A DNA stretch of 57,672 nt from an uncultured Prevotella sp. (GTDB taxonomy: Bacteria; Bacteroidota; Bacteroidia; Bacteroidales; Bacteroidaceae), in the NCBI GenBank assembly GCA_947169685.1, contig CAMVQS010000008.1, positions 1 to 57,672 on the forward strand. Reading direction: 5' to 3'. Made by a program: the position numbers and the translations under genes. The notes beneath the pieces were generated by a model. The model did not search any database and had not been told where the DNA came from. It saw only the letters and a list, made by a program, of their open reading frames with translations. Positions within the stretch are counted from its first letter, which is position 1; each line of letters begins with the position of its first letter. This document shows positions 20,175 through 27,796 of this stretch, in pieces.

Positions 20175-21224
20175 CTATCTACACAACATTTCGGCTAGCG
20201 CGTTGAGTGACAGGCATTGGTCGCGGCGGATGGTGAGGTGTTCGTTGTGATGGTCCCAAGGGGCAAGTAGCAGCAGCTGACCTCGGGCACAGGCTTCCAT
20301 ACGCTTGCCGGAGGGCTTGGCCAGTTCCGTAAAGCCGTTCTCCTGCAGGATGATGAGTGGGTGTCCTTCTTCGAAGGCTGCACGCATGATGTGCTTCTCG
20401 CCCTTGGAGATGCTGGGCGACACGAGCACCGCGCCCTGACGGGCCAGCGCTAGGCACTCCTGCGTCTTGGCCTCTATATTTTCGTCGGTCAGGCGGCGTG
20501 AGCATTGCACCTGAATGCGCAGTGGACGGTCAAGCAGGAAGCGGTTGCCGATGGCCGAGAACTGCTGTGAGCCAACCATGAGCCCTCGCTGTACGCGGAA
20601 CAAGTCGGGGTGCTCGCGCTTCATGAGCAGCCGTCGTGGGTTGTCCTCGAGGTAGTGCAGCCAGCGTTCCAGCTGTCCCTCGCGCAGCAGCAGCCGGTCG
20701 TTGTAGCCTCGGGCAAAGAGCAGGCCGTGGGTGCGGTCCTCCTTTGGATTGGCGGTTGGTTGCTGTCCTAGTCCTGTTGATTGCGACTGAGTCGCAATAG
20801 ACGGTACAAATGGTCCAAGCACAAGCTCACGGTACGCACGGTTACAGCCAGTCTTAAAACCCCGTATTACGCGGCTTAGGTCTTTCTCCATTTTCTCTTT
20901 TATGAACAGTATTCCGTGCAGGTGGTCAGGCATCATCTGTAGAGCGACGACGACAATCTGCGGGTAGTAATGCGGTATGCCGTTCCATTCCTCCGCCACC
21001 CGCTGTCCAAGCTCAGAGAGCACGATGTGCGGCGCGTCGGCGTTACCTGTCTCGGCATTGCAGCAGCCCACCACTTTGCCGAAGAGCGGACGTCGTCCTT
21101 CGGTCACCATCGTCACCATGTACATCTGGCGGCTGGTGTAGTCGTGACCCACGCAGCGTCGGAGCATCGAGGGTTTCTTCTCGCCTGCAAACGGCTTCTG
21201 CTTCTCGTACGTTTCCCTATCCAT
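20175..21224 (-). CDS. RAYT-type (REP-associated) HUH transposase with extra C-terminal domain
   Basis: 349 aa. Residues about 30-200 match the Y1 transposase / RAYT fold: MYMVTMVTEGRRPLFG at the start, the metal-binding HUH motif in MPDHLHGI (about residue 98), and a candidate catalytic Tyr in FARGYNDRLLL followed by YLEDNPRR. Such enzymes nick single-stranded DNA at REP hairpins and are domesticated IS200 relatives. The last ~110 residues (GAVLVSPSISKGEKHIM to LLLLAPW) form a separate Rossmann-like domain that resembles DprA/SLOG proteins; that similarity is tentative. A palindromic 22-bp periodic array lies just upstream, a plausible substrate. The promoter -7 box is only 4 bp before the ATG, implying a leaderless mRNA or a later start (Met20). 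Confidence 0.8.
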   Translation of the reverse strand: MDRETYEKQKPFAGEKKPSMLRRCVGHDYTSRQMYMVTMVTEGRRPLFGKVVGCCNAETGNADAPHIVLSELGQRVAEEWNGIPHYYPQIVVVALQMMPDHLHGILFIKEKMEKDLSRVIRGFKTGCNRAYRELVLGPFVPSIATQSQSTGLGQQPTANPKEDRTHGLLFARGYNDRLLLREGQLERWLHYLEDNPRRLLMKREHPDLFRVQRGLMVGSQQFSAIGNRFLLDRPLRIQVQCSRRLTDENIEAKTQECLALARQGAVLVSPSISKGEKHIMRAAFEEGHPLIILQENGFTELAKPSGKRMEACARGQLLLLAPWDHHNEHLTIRRDQCLSLNALAEMLCR

Positions 21225-21228
21225 ATTG

Positions 21229-21260
21229 CAAAGATACGAATAAGTGAGAAGAAAACCAAA
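21229..21260 (-). promoter_or_regulatory. Promoter of the RAYT gene
   Basis: Minus strand TTTG (21260-21257), 20 bp, TATCTTTG (21236-21229). The box ends 4 bp before the ATG at 21224. Bases 21228-21250 resemble the conserved promoter element at 18943 and 32020. Confidence 0.7.
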
Positions 21261-21278
21261 AGAATTTTGAGTTTTCTC

Positions 21279-21498
21279 AACGGCGCTTTGTAAAAGTCAA
21301 AACGGCGTTTAGCCACACGAAGGTGCCGAGTTGAAGGGACGAAGGTGCCGTTTTCAAGGGATGAAGGTGCCGTTTCCTGGGGAGGAAGATGCCGTTTCCT
21401 CGGGGTAGGAGCGCCCGATGATAATATTATTACCGCCCGCTGATGAACATAGCAGCGGACGGTGATGATTATAGCATCGGGCGGTGATGACCGTTGAT
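21279..21498. repeat. Ten-unit array with exact 22-bp period
   Basis: Units begin at 21279, 21301, 21323, 21345, 21367, 21389, 21411, 21433, 21455 and 21477, each opening with a GC-rich core (AACGGCG, AACGGCG, GTGCCG, GTGCCG, GTGCCG, ATGCCG, GCGCCCG, CCGCCCG, GCGGACGG, TCGGGCGG). The first two units are alike, the next four share a purine-rich tail, and the last four share a TGATGA-type tail. The array fills the gap between the RAYT and HU-like genes. It has no reading frame continuity (22 is not a multiple of 3). Confidence 0.85.
21412..21483. repeat. Nested palindrome, REP/BIME-like
   Basis: Outer arms CGCCCGATG (21412-21420) and CATCGGGCG (21475-21483) pair perfectly. Inner arms CCGCCCGCTG (21433-21442) and CAGCGGACGG (21453-21462) pair with one mismatch around a 10-nt loop. 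This resembles the paired hairpins that RAYT enzymes recognise. Confidence 0.75.
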
Positions 21499-21505
21499 AT
21501 TTTTG

Positions 21506-22135
21506 CTATAGCTGACGACAAGGTTTGAAATGGAGCGTACGGCCCTCCCTGTCGCACTTTAGAAGCGGGTTCTCTCCCTCGCATTTAGAGAGTAGCCATT
21601 GCCTGGCAGTGGAATACTTCATGCCACTCCAGTAGGCGAAGGAACGAATGGTGATGTATCCCTTTTGCAGACACCTCTGAAGGGCATCCTCGACGTTTGT
21701 CTCGCTGGGTTCCGGGCGGTCATACTTCACGTCCGTGACCTTGAGGAATCCCTCATCCAGACGGTCTTCCAACTCCTGGTTGAAGCGCTTGGAGGGGATG
21801 AACTCGATGCCAGCGAAATAGACGTCGTCGTGCTTCACCTTTGCGGGGTCGCTGAAGTCACCCTTGATCTTCAGCTTCGGAGCAAACGAGCCAATGGGAG
21901 TCTCTATGCGGGAGCCGTCCTCCATGAACCCAGCCGCTACGTCGAGAAAGGCCTCGAACACGCGCGTCAGTTCCCCCTTCGACATGCCGCGATACTTGTT
22001 GCAAAACTCGTCGAGCGTCCTCATGCTCCACTTCCGCCCGACAGCTGGGTGTGGGTAGAGCAACGGTTTACCATCCTCGCCCTTCGTGGGTCTCGGCAGC
22101 AGCTCGAACTTCATTCCTTTCTTCTTGCGTGGCAT
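21506..22135 (-). CDS. HU-like DNA-binding protein with C-terminal extension
   Basis: A 209-aa protein whose first ~120 residues look like the long HU-like domain of Bacteroidetes (basic start MPRKKKGMKFELLPRP, then TLDEFCNKYRGMSKGE, helical VFEAFLDVAAGFMEDG, then RIETPIGSFAPKLKI, matching the HU pattern of helix pair plus beta arm). The C-terminal ~60 residues (GYITIRSFAYWSGMKYSTA) resemble a winged or simple helix-turn-helix. It may organise or regulate DNA. It is followed by the 22-bp array and then the RAYT gene on the same strand. Assignment to the HU superfamily is probable, target unknown. Confidence 0.7.
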   Translation of the reverse strand: MPRKKKGMKFELLPRPTKGEDGKPLLYPHPAVGRKWSMRTLDEFCNKYRGMSKGELTRVFEAFLDVAAGFMEDGSRIETPIGSFAPKLKIKGDFSDPAKVKHDDVYFAGIEFIPSKRFNQELEDRLDEGFLKVTDVKYDRPEPSETNVEDALQRCLQKGYITIRSFAYWSGMKYSTARQWLLSKCEGENPLLKCDREGRTLHFKPCRQL

Positions 22136-22157
22136 AATCTATCTTATTATTCTTTTG

Positions 22158-22188
22158 CAAAGATACAACTTTTTTTGCAACTATGCAA
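22158..22188 (-). promoter_or_regulatory. Promoter of the HU-like gene
   Basis: Minus strand TTG (22188-22186), 20 bp, TATCTTTG (22165-22158), about 22 bp upstream of the ATG. Confidence 0.6.
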
Positions 22189-22216
22189 GTATGTGAGAAA
22201 GAAAAACAGGTTTTCC

Positions 22217-22334
22217 TTTGGTATTTCGCTCGGTTTTCATTACCTTTGAGAATAACCTCGAAGGTAAGATGCACCTCGGAAGAAAAAATAAATCGATATT
22301 TATTTTGTTCTTCGCTCGGTTTTCATTACCTTTG
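22217..22334 (+). promoter_or_regulatory. Duplicated promoter before the degenerate histidine kinase
   Basis: Two complete promoters of the Bacteroidetes type. The first is TTTG 22217-22220 with TACCTTTG 22241-22248 (20 bp apart), and the second is TTTG 22304-22307 with TACCTTTG 22327-22334 (19 bp apart). A 24-bp stretch ending in the -7 box (22225-22248 and 22311-22334) is exactly repeated 86 bp apart. The second copy gives a leader of about 30 nt. Confidence 0.75.
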
Positions 22335-22367
22335 CCAAATAATATGTATATTGACAATTGTTAGCCT

Positions 22368-24299
22368 ATGGGATATGACATGGAAAATGATAGACAGAAG
22401 GCCCGTCTGGCGTTGATTTTGAGGACTGGCAGGTTGCGTCTGTGGTTCTATTATCCTGCCACGCGGCGTTACTGCTATATGTCGGAAGCCGGCGAGTACG
22501 AGCAGGAATATAATCCTGCGGAATTTGCCAAACTGTTTCATCGTGACGACGTGGAGCAGATGCGTAGCATCCTCTTCGATATTTGTGACGGCAAGCAGGA
22601 CAGCGGTCAGCTTTACATGCGCAGCCGAGCGCTTAAGGAGTCTAACTGCAGGCACTTCGAGGTGTCTATTTCCATTATGAGTCGCGACGAGAAAGGCGCG
22701 CCTACGTCGTTGATGGGTATCCAGCATGATGTGACGGAGGAATACCGCAGACAGGAAAGGATTCGGCAGTTGCTGATGCGTTATCACACCATTTTCGACT
22801 CTTCGATGCTCGACATGCTGTACTACGACAAGAACGGTGTACTGACCGACCTCAACGACCGCGCCTGCGAGTCTTTTCACGTGAAGGACCGCGACAGGGT
22901 GCTCGATGGCAGTTTCCTTTTAGTGAACAATCCTTTCTACAACCAGATACCGCTGGACGAGATGGAGAATTCGCATACGAGTAGCATTGTCAAGTTCAAC
23001 CAGTTTACAGAGGAGAAGTACCGAGTTGATGAGTTTGCGATGAAGGGGACGATGTATTATGAATCGACCATCAACCCCATCCGCAACGAGGAGGGAGAAT
23101 TGGAAGGCGTCTATATGGCAGGCCGTGACGTCTCGGAGATGGTGAACTCGTATCATCGACAGCAGGAGGGTGTGCGGCAGTTGCAGCGAGGCACGCAGAA
23201 CATCAAGCAGTATCTTGCCAACATTGACTATGCGCTGAGTGTTACGAAGGTGCAGATGGTCAACTACTATCCGCAGGCTTATACCTTCGAGATTGTCAAT
23301 AGAGAAACCCATCACAATCTCCGCATGTCGCAGCTGCGTTGTATCCGCCTGGCATCACCGCGCTTCCGCCGTACCGTCAACTGTTTGCTGAACAGAATGG
23401 ACCATCTGACGAAGAACAGCATCTCGCAGGCTATAGAAACGGAGATACGCGACGAGAAAGGCCGTCCGATTTGGTTGATGTTCAATATGGTGCCCATGCT
23501 GGATGCCGACGGTCGTGTGGTGCGCTATTTCGGCACGTACCGTAACGTTACCAACACGGTGGAGACTGAACAGCGCTTGGCGGAAGAAACCAAGAAAGCC
23601 CAGGAGGCCGAGCTGGTGAAGCAGAGTTTCCTGACCAACATGAGTTACGAGATACGCACCCCGCTGAACAATATTGTCGGCTTTGCCGGACTGTTCTCCG
23701 ATGAGCATGCCGAGAGCGACGAACCTTTCTTCGTGGAACAGATCAAGCAAAACACCAACGAGTTGCTGGTGCTGATAAACGACATCCTCTATATTTCGCG
23801 TCTGGAAGCCAAAATGGAGGAATTCAAAAAGGAGGATGTGGATTTTGCACAGGTCTTTGAGGAGAAGTGCCAAATGGGTCTGACCACAATCAAGCCTAAC
23901 GTAAAGCCCATCATTCACCAGCCCTACAACAGCCTGGTAGTCGAAATTGACCTGAAGCACGTGTCTATGATTATCCAGCGTTTGTGCACCCTCTCGTGTA
24001 TGACAACCACCCAAGGCTCCATTACTGCCAGCTACGAGTATCGTCGTGGCGAGCTGACCATCAATATCGAGAATACAGGAGTGGGACTCTCTGCCGAAGA
24101 GTTGCCTCATATCTTCGAGCACTTCTCGCGCGACGAGAAGGGCCGATTGAAAGGGTCTGGACTCGATATGCCTATTGTGCAACAGCTCGTACTGCAGATG
24201 GGCGGTACCATAGACATTCAGTCTGACTATGGCAAGGGCACCAGTGTATGGGTTTCAATACCTTGCAGCGCCTCTAAGATAGAAAAGAAAAGGAAGTGA
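22368..24299 (+). CDS. PAS-domain pseudo-histidine kinase (phospho-acceptor His lost)
   Basis: A 643-aa cytosolic protein without membrane helices. About three PAS-like sensor modules fill residues 10-400; PAC-like ends are seen at MGIQHDVTEEYRRQERI and MAGRDVSEMVNSY. The dimerisation/H-box region near residue 420 reads NMSYEIRTPLNNIVGF, where the invariant His is Tyr427 (codon 23646-23648 is TAC). The ATPase domain is also eroded: the N-box reads RLCTLSCMTTTQG without the expected Asn, the G1 box is ENTGVGL rather than DTGxG, and G2 is GSGLDMPI. It should not autophosphorylate. The next gene overlaps it by 4 bp and is an intact homologue, suggesting a regulatory heteromer. Confidence 0.85.
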   Translation: MGYDMENDRQKARLALILRTGRLRLWFYYPATRRYCYMSEAGEYEQEYNPAEFAKLFHRDDVEQMRSILFDICDGKQDSGQLYMRSRALKESNCRHFEVSISIMSRDEKGAPTSLMGIQHDVTEEYRRQERIRQLLMRYHTIFDSSMLDMLYYDKNGVLTDLNDRACESFHVKDRDRVLDGSFLLVNNPFYNQIPLDEMENSHTSSIVKFNQFTEEKYRVDEFAMKGTMYYESTINPIRNEEGELEGVYMAGRDVSEMVNSYHRQQEGVRQLQRGTQNIKQYLANIDYALSVTKVQMVNYYPQAYTFEIVNRETHHNLRMSQLRCIRLASPRFRRTVNCLLNRMDHLTKNSISQAIETEIRDEKGRPIWLMFNMVPMLDADGRVVRYFGTYRNVTNTVETEQRLAEETKKAQEAELVKQSFLTNMSYEIRTPLNNIVGFAGLFSDEHAESDEPFFVEQIKQNTNELLVLINDILYISRLEAKMEEFKKEDVDFAQVFEEKCQMGLTTIKPNVKPIIHQPYNSLVVEIDLKHVSMIIQRLCTLSCMTTTQGSITASYEYRRGELTINIENTGVGLSAEELPHIFEHFSRDEKGRLKGSGLDMPIVQQLVLQMGGTIDIQSDYGKGTSVWVSIPCSASKIEKKRK

Positions 24300-26221
24300 C
24301 AGATAATTCCTCAGGAAAAATGAATAAGCATCATATCTTTGACGAGCAACAGGCCATGCAGATGGCGCTCGATATTACAGGAAACCACGTTATGTGCCTC
24401 GACTTGCGGCAGAACTGTCTGTTCGACCTGTACGGACATGCCATGTTCGGTAATAATGTAGGTATAGAGGTGTGCTATAATTACGTCCATCCGGATGACC
24501 GCGAACGGTTCCGCACCTTTGTGGAGCGCATGAGTAACGGCACCGACAAGGAAGCGGAATGCCGATTCCGCTGGGACCAGAACTATACCGGTGAGGGTAA
24601 ACCCGACTGGCACGACATGCATGGCTATGCCATTGCAGAGGATGAAGACGGGAAGCCCGTTAACGTCATTGTCACCGTGACTGACGAGACTGACATGCTG
24701 CGAAAGGAACGCGAGGTTCAGCGGGTTTCAGAAAGATACAGAACCATCTTTGAGAACTCCATCATCGGATTGTCGTTCTATTCACATGAGGGCTGGCTGA
24801 TAGATGCCAACCGAATGATGCGTAGAATCTGTAACTTTGATAGTGATGACGGTGACCTCTTTTTCTCGAAGATGAATCTTTTTGAGATGATGCCGTTCAA
24901 CGAAGTACTGGACCGAGTACATCCCCAGGAGTACTGGGCATGCTCGTTGAGTGTCATCCCAGAAAGAAACATGCACGTATATCTGGAAATCGGCGTTCAC
25001 CCCATTTATGATGAGTTCGGGCAGTTGATGTATATCTCTGTGTCGGCCCACGACGTGACGGCGGAACGTGAAATGTACCTCAAGGTCAAGGAGAACGATG
25101 CCCAGATGCAGAAAATCAACGAGTCTATCAAGACTTATGAAGCTGAGTTGTGTAATATGCTGGAGGCCTCCAAGATGCAGACTTGGCGCATCAGTTTGGA
25201 CCGCGACGTCATAGAGTACTACAACGGTCTGAATACGGTTGTGCGCTCGTTCAGTCTGAAGCAGTTGCAGAAAATCTTTGTCAATCAGAATGAGGAATTT
25301 GTCAAGTCCTTGGGAAATCTCACCGAGGCGCTGCGCAAGCCGTTGTTCTATGTCGGTCAGATGTATCCTGCTGTGAGTGGCTCTGCCGAACTGCAATGGG
25401 TGCAGATTAACTGCATTCCCGAGTACGACAAGGACGGACGGCTCTTGGGCGCATTCGGCGTTTGGCGCAATATCAGCGACCTGATGCATAAACAGGACCT
25501 GCTGCGCAGGGAGACGCAGCGTGCCAAGGAGTCAGGTCAGATGAAGAGTCTCTTCCTGGCCAACATGACCCACGAGATTCGCACGCCCATCAATGCCATA
25601 GTGGGCTTCTCGGAAGTGATGGCTTCGATTACTGATTCGGAGGAGAGAAAGGAAGTCATGCAAATCATCAAGAACAACTGTGATATGCTGCTACGTTTGG
25701 TGAACGATATCCTGACAGCTTCGTCGCTGGAAAGTGGCCGCGTGAGCATTAAGCCGGTCGAGGTTGATTTCTCCAAGACCTTCAACGAGCTGTGGGAGTC
25801 GTTGCGCCCCAGGGTACAGGAGCCTGGAGTGGAGTTCCAGAGGGACAATCCCTATGGTGCCCTTCAAATCCGGATTGACGCAGAGCGCGTGTCGCAGGTC
25901 ATCACCAACTTTGTCACCAATGCCGTGAAATATACCCATCAGGGACATATCAAGATTGGCTACCGCAAGGAGACCAGAATGGTAGAAGGCAGACAGCGCG
26001 AAGGCCTGTATGTCTATTGCGAGGATACGGGCGCCGGCATCCCCAAGGAGGCGCAGAAGAAGATTTTTGAGCGTTTCTTCAAGGTCAATGACTTTGTCCA
26101 GGGAACAGGTCTCGGCCTATCTATCTGTAAGGCTTTTGCTGATGCCTGTCATGGTAGCATCGGTGTCTTTTCGGAGGGCAAGGACAGAGGTTCTCTCTTC
26201 TGGATGTGGATACCGTTATAA
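24296..26221 (+). CDS. PAS-domain sensor histidine kinase (intact catalytic motifs)
   Basis: A 641-aa soluble kinase paralogous to the preceding protein. PAS modules fill about residues 10-400. The H-box is NMTHEIRTPINAIVGF with phospho-acceptor His426. The HATPase domain has all boxes: N-box ITNFVTNAVKYT, G1 EDTGAGIP, F-box IFERFFKV and G2 GTGLGLSI. Two starts are possible: GTG at 24296 overlapping the previous stop (GTGA), or ATG at 24320 preceded by a purine-rich AGGAAAA. No response regulator gene is adjacent, so its partner is encoded elsewhere. The signal is unknown; lack of membrane helices points to a cytosolic cue. Confidence 0.9.
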   Translation: MTDNSSGKMNKHHIFDEQQAMQMALDITGNHVMCLDLRQNCLFDLYGHAMFGNNVGIEVCYNYVHPDDRERFRTFVERMSNGTDKEAECRFRWDQNYTGEGKPDWHDMHGYAIAEDEDGKPVNVIVTVTDETDMLRKEREVQRVSERYRTIFENSIIGLSFYSHEGWLIDANRMMRRICNFDSDDGDLFFSKMNLFEMMPFNEVLDRVHPQEYWACSLSVIPERNMHVYLEIGVHPIYDEFGQLMYISVSAHDVTAEREMYLKVKENDAQMQKINESIKTYEAELCNMLEASKMQTWRISLDRDVIEYYNGLNTVVRSFSLKQLQKIFVNQNEEFVKSLGNLTEALRKPLFYVGQMYPAVSGSAELQWVQINCIPEYDKDGRLLGAFGVWRNISDLMHKQDLLRRETQRAKESGQMKSLFLANMTHEIRTPINAIVGFSEVMASITDSEERKEVMQIIKNNCDMLLRLVNDILTASSLESGRVSIKPVEVDFSKTFNELWESLRPRVQEPGVEFQRDNPYGALQIRIDAERVSQVITNFVTNAVKYTHQGHIKIGYRKETRMVEGRQREGLYVYCEDTGAGIPKEAQKKIFERFFKVNDFVQGTGLGLSICKAFADACHGSIGVFSEGKDRGSLFWMWIPL

Positions 26222-26248
26222 GCATTAACGAAAAAAAACAGAAAAACA

Positions 26249-27139
26249 ATGAGATATAATCCGTACAATCAACAAGGAGAATACGACCATCTGACGGTCA
26301 GTCGCGAGCAGCCTCTGCTGGAGTTCCTGTTGGAGAACGTGCAGCAGAGCCGTACGAAGATCAAGGCAACCCTGCAAGGACAGGGCATCAAGGTCAACGG
26401 CAAGACCGTGACGCAGTTTGACTTTATGCTGCAGCCTGGCATGAAGGTGGCTGTGAGCAAGACCAAGCGTAACCAACGGGGCTTCAAGAGCCGTTACATG
26501 AAGGTGGTGTATGAGGACCGTTGGATTATCGTCGTGGAGAAGGCTGTTGGCATCCTCTCGATGGCGGCTGGCCACTCGAGCCTGAACGTGAAGTCGGTAC
26601 TCGACGACTATTTCCACAAGACGGGACAGAAGTGCCGCGCCCATGTGGTGCATCGCTTGGACCGTGACACGAGCGGACTGATGGTCTATGCCAAGGACAT
26701 AGAGACCGAACAGCTCTTTGAGCACGCCTGGCACGACATCGTCTATGACCGCAGGTACGTGGCTGTGGTGAGTGGCGAGATGGAGCAGAACGAAGGTACC
26801 GTGGCTAACTGGCTGAAGGACAACAAGGCCTACGTCACCTATTCCTCACCGGTGGATAATGGCGGCAAGTATGCTGTCACCCACTTCCATGTGCTGGCTC
26901 GTACCACAGAGCGCTCCTTGGTAGAGTTTAAGCTGGAGACGGGACGCAAGAACCAGATTCGCGTCCACTCGGCCGACATGGGGCATCCCGTCTGCGGCGA
27001 TACCAAGTACGGCAATGGTGACGACCCGCTGCATCGCCTTTGCCTGCATGCTTTCGTGCTGTGTTTTACGCACCCCGTAACCCACGAGCGCATGGAGTTT
27101 GAGACACCCATTCCCGTTCAATTCCGAAAGTTGTTTTAA
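26249..27139 (+). CDS. RluA-family pseudouridine synthase with S4 domain
   Basis: A 296-aa enzyme predicted to make pseudouridine in rRNA. An S4-like RNA-binding domain covers about residues 20-75 (LLEFLLENVQQSRTKIKATL, then GIKVNGKTV). The catalytic motif HRLDRDTSGL lies near residue 137 and the late motif TGRKNQIRVHSADMGHPV near residue 232. This is the RluC/RluD layout. The start ATG is 28 bp after the kinase stop. It is followed at 5 bp by an HD-domain gene, likely the same transcript. Confidence 0.92.
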   Translation: MRYNPYNQQGEYDHLTVSREQPLLEFLLENVQQSRTKIKATLQGQGIKVNGKTVTQFDFMLQPGMKVAVSKTKRNQRGFKSRYMKVVYEDRWIIVVEKAVGILSMAAGHSSLNVKSVLDDYFHKTGQKCRAHVVHRLDRDTSGLMVYAKDIETEQLFEHAWHDIVYDRRYVAVVSGEMEQNEGTVANWLKDNKAYVTYSSPVDNGGKYAVTHFHVLARTTERSLVEFKLETGRKNQIRVHSADMGHPVCGDTKYGNGDDPLHRLCLHAFVLCFTHPVTHERMEFETPIPVQFRKLF

Positions 27140-27144
27140 GCACG

Positions 27145-27792
27145 ATGAACTACGAACTGAAGACCCCAAGCCTCGACCTCGTGGAGTTTGTCGAGAAGAA
27201 CATCCTGCCGCGCTATGCGGAGTTTGACAAGGCCCACAGCCTGAGCCATGTGAATAGCGTCATCCGCCGTTCGCTGGAACTGGTGCGCACGACTGGTGCC
27301 GAACCCAATATGGTCTATGTCGTGGCGGCCTATCATGACCTTGGCCTCTCAGGGCCACGTGCTGTCCATCACCTCACGAGCGGAAAGATTCTGGCGGCCG
27401 ATGCCCGTCTGAAACGCTGGTTCTCGCCAGAGCAGATCAAGATGATGCGTGAAGCCGTCGAGGACCATCGTGCTTCCGCCAGTCATGCTCCTCGCAGCAT
27501 CTATGGGCGTATCGTGGCAGAGGCAGACCGCGACCTTGACCCAGAGACGGTGTTTCGTCGCACGGTGCAGTTCGGCCTCGATAATTATGGCGAGCTCGAC
27601 CATGAGCACCAATGGCTGCGCTTCCGTGAGCACATGGACAACAAGTATTCCATCAACGGCTATATCAAACTGTGGATTTCGGGTTCTCCCAACGAGCAGA
27701 AACTAACCGAGTTGCGTAACATCATTGCCCAGCCTGCCAGGTTGCGTGAGGTGTTTGAACGTATTTACGAAGAGGAAACAAAGAGTGAGTAG
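27145..27792 (+). CDS. HD-domain phosphohydrolase
   Basis: A 215-aa protein with the metal-binding HD pattern: His in AHSLSHV (near residue 31), His-Asp in AAYHDLGL (near residue 57), His in VEDHRAS (near residue 108) and Asp in EADRDLDP (near residue 128). Members of this family hydrolyse phosphate esters, often of nucleotides. The true substrate cannot be read from sequence. It lies 5 bp after the pseudouridine synthase and 4 bp before menA, so the three are likely one operon. Confidence 0.85.
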   Translation: MNYELKTPSLDLVEFVEKNILPRYAEFDKAHSLSHVNSVIRRSLELVRTTGAEPNMVYVVAAYHDLGLSGPRAVHHLTSGKILAADARLKRWFSPEQIKMMREAVEDHRASASHAPRSIYGRIVAEADRDLDPETVFRRTVQFGLDNYGELDHEHQWLRFREHMDNKYSINGYIKLWISGSPNEQKLTELRNIIAQPARLREVFERIYEEETKSE

Positions 27793-27796
27793 AGCT

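Noticed and set aside
21279..21498. CRISPR-like array
   Set aside because: Period is 22 bp with drifting units; there is no constant repeat plus unique spacer pattern and no cas genes in the window.
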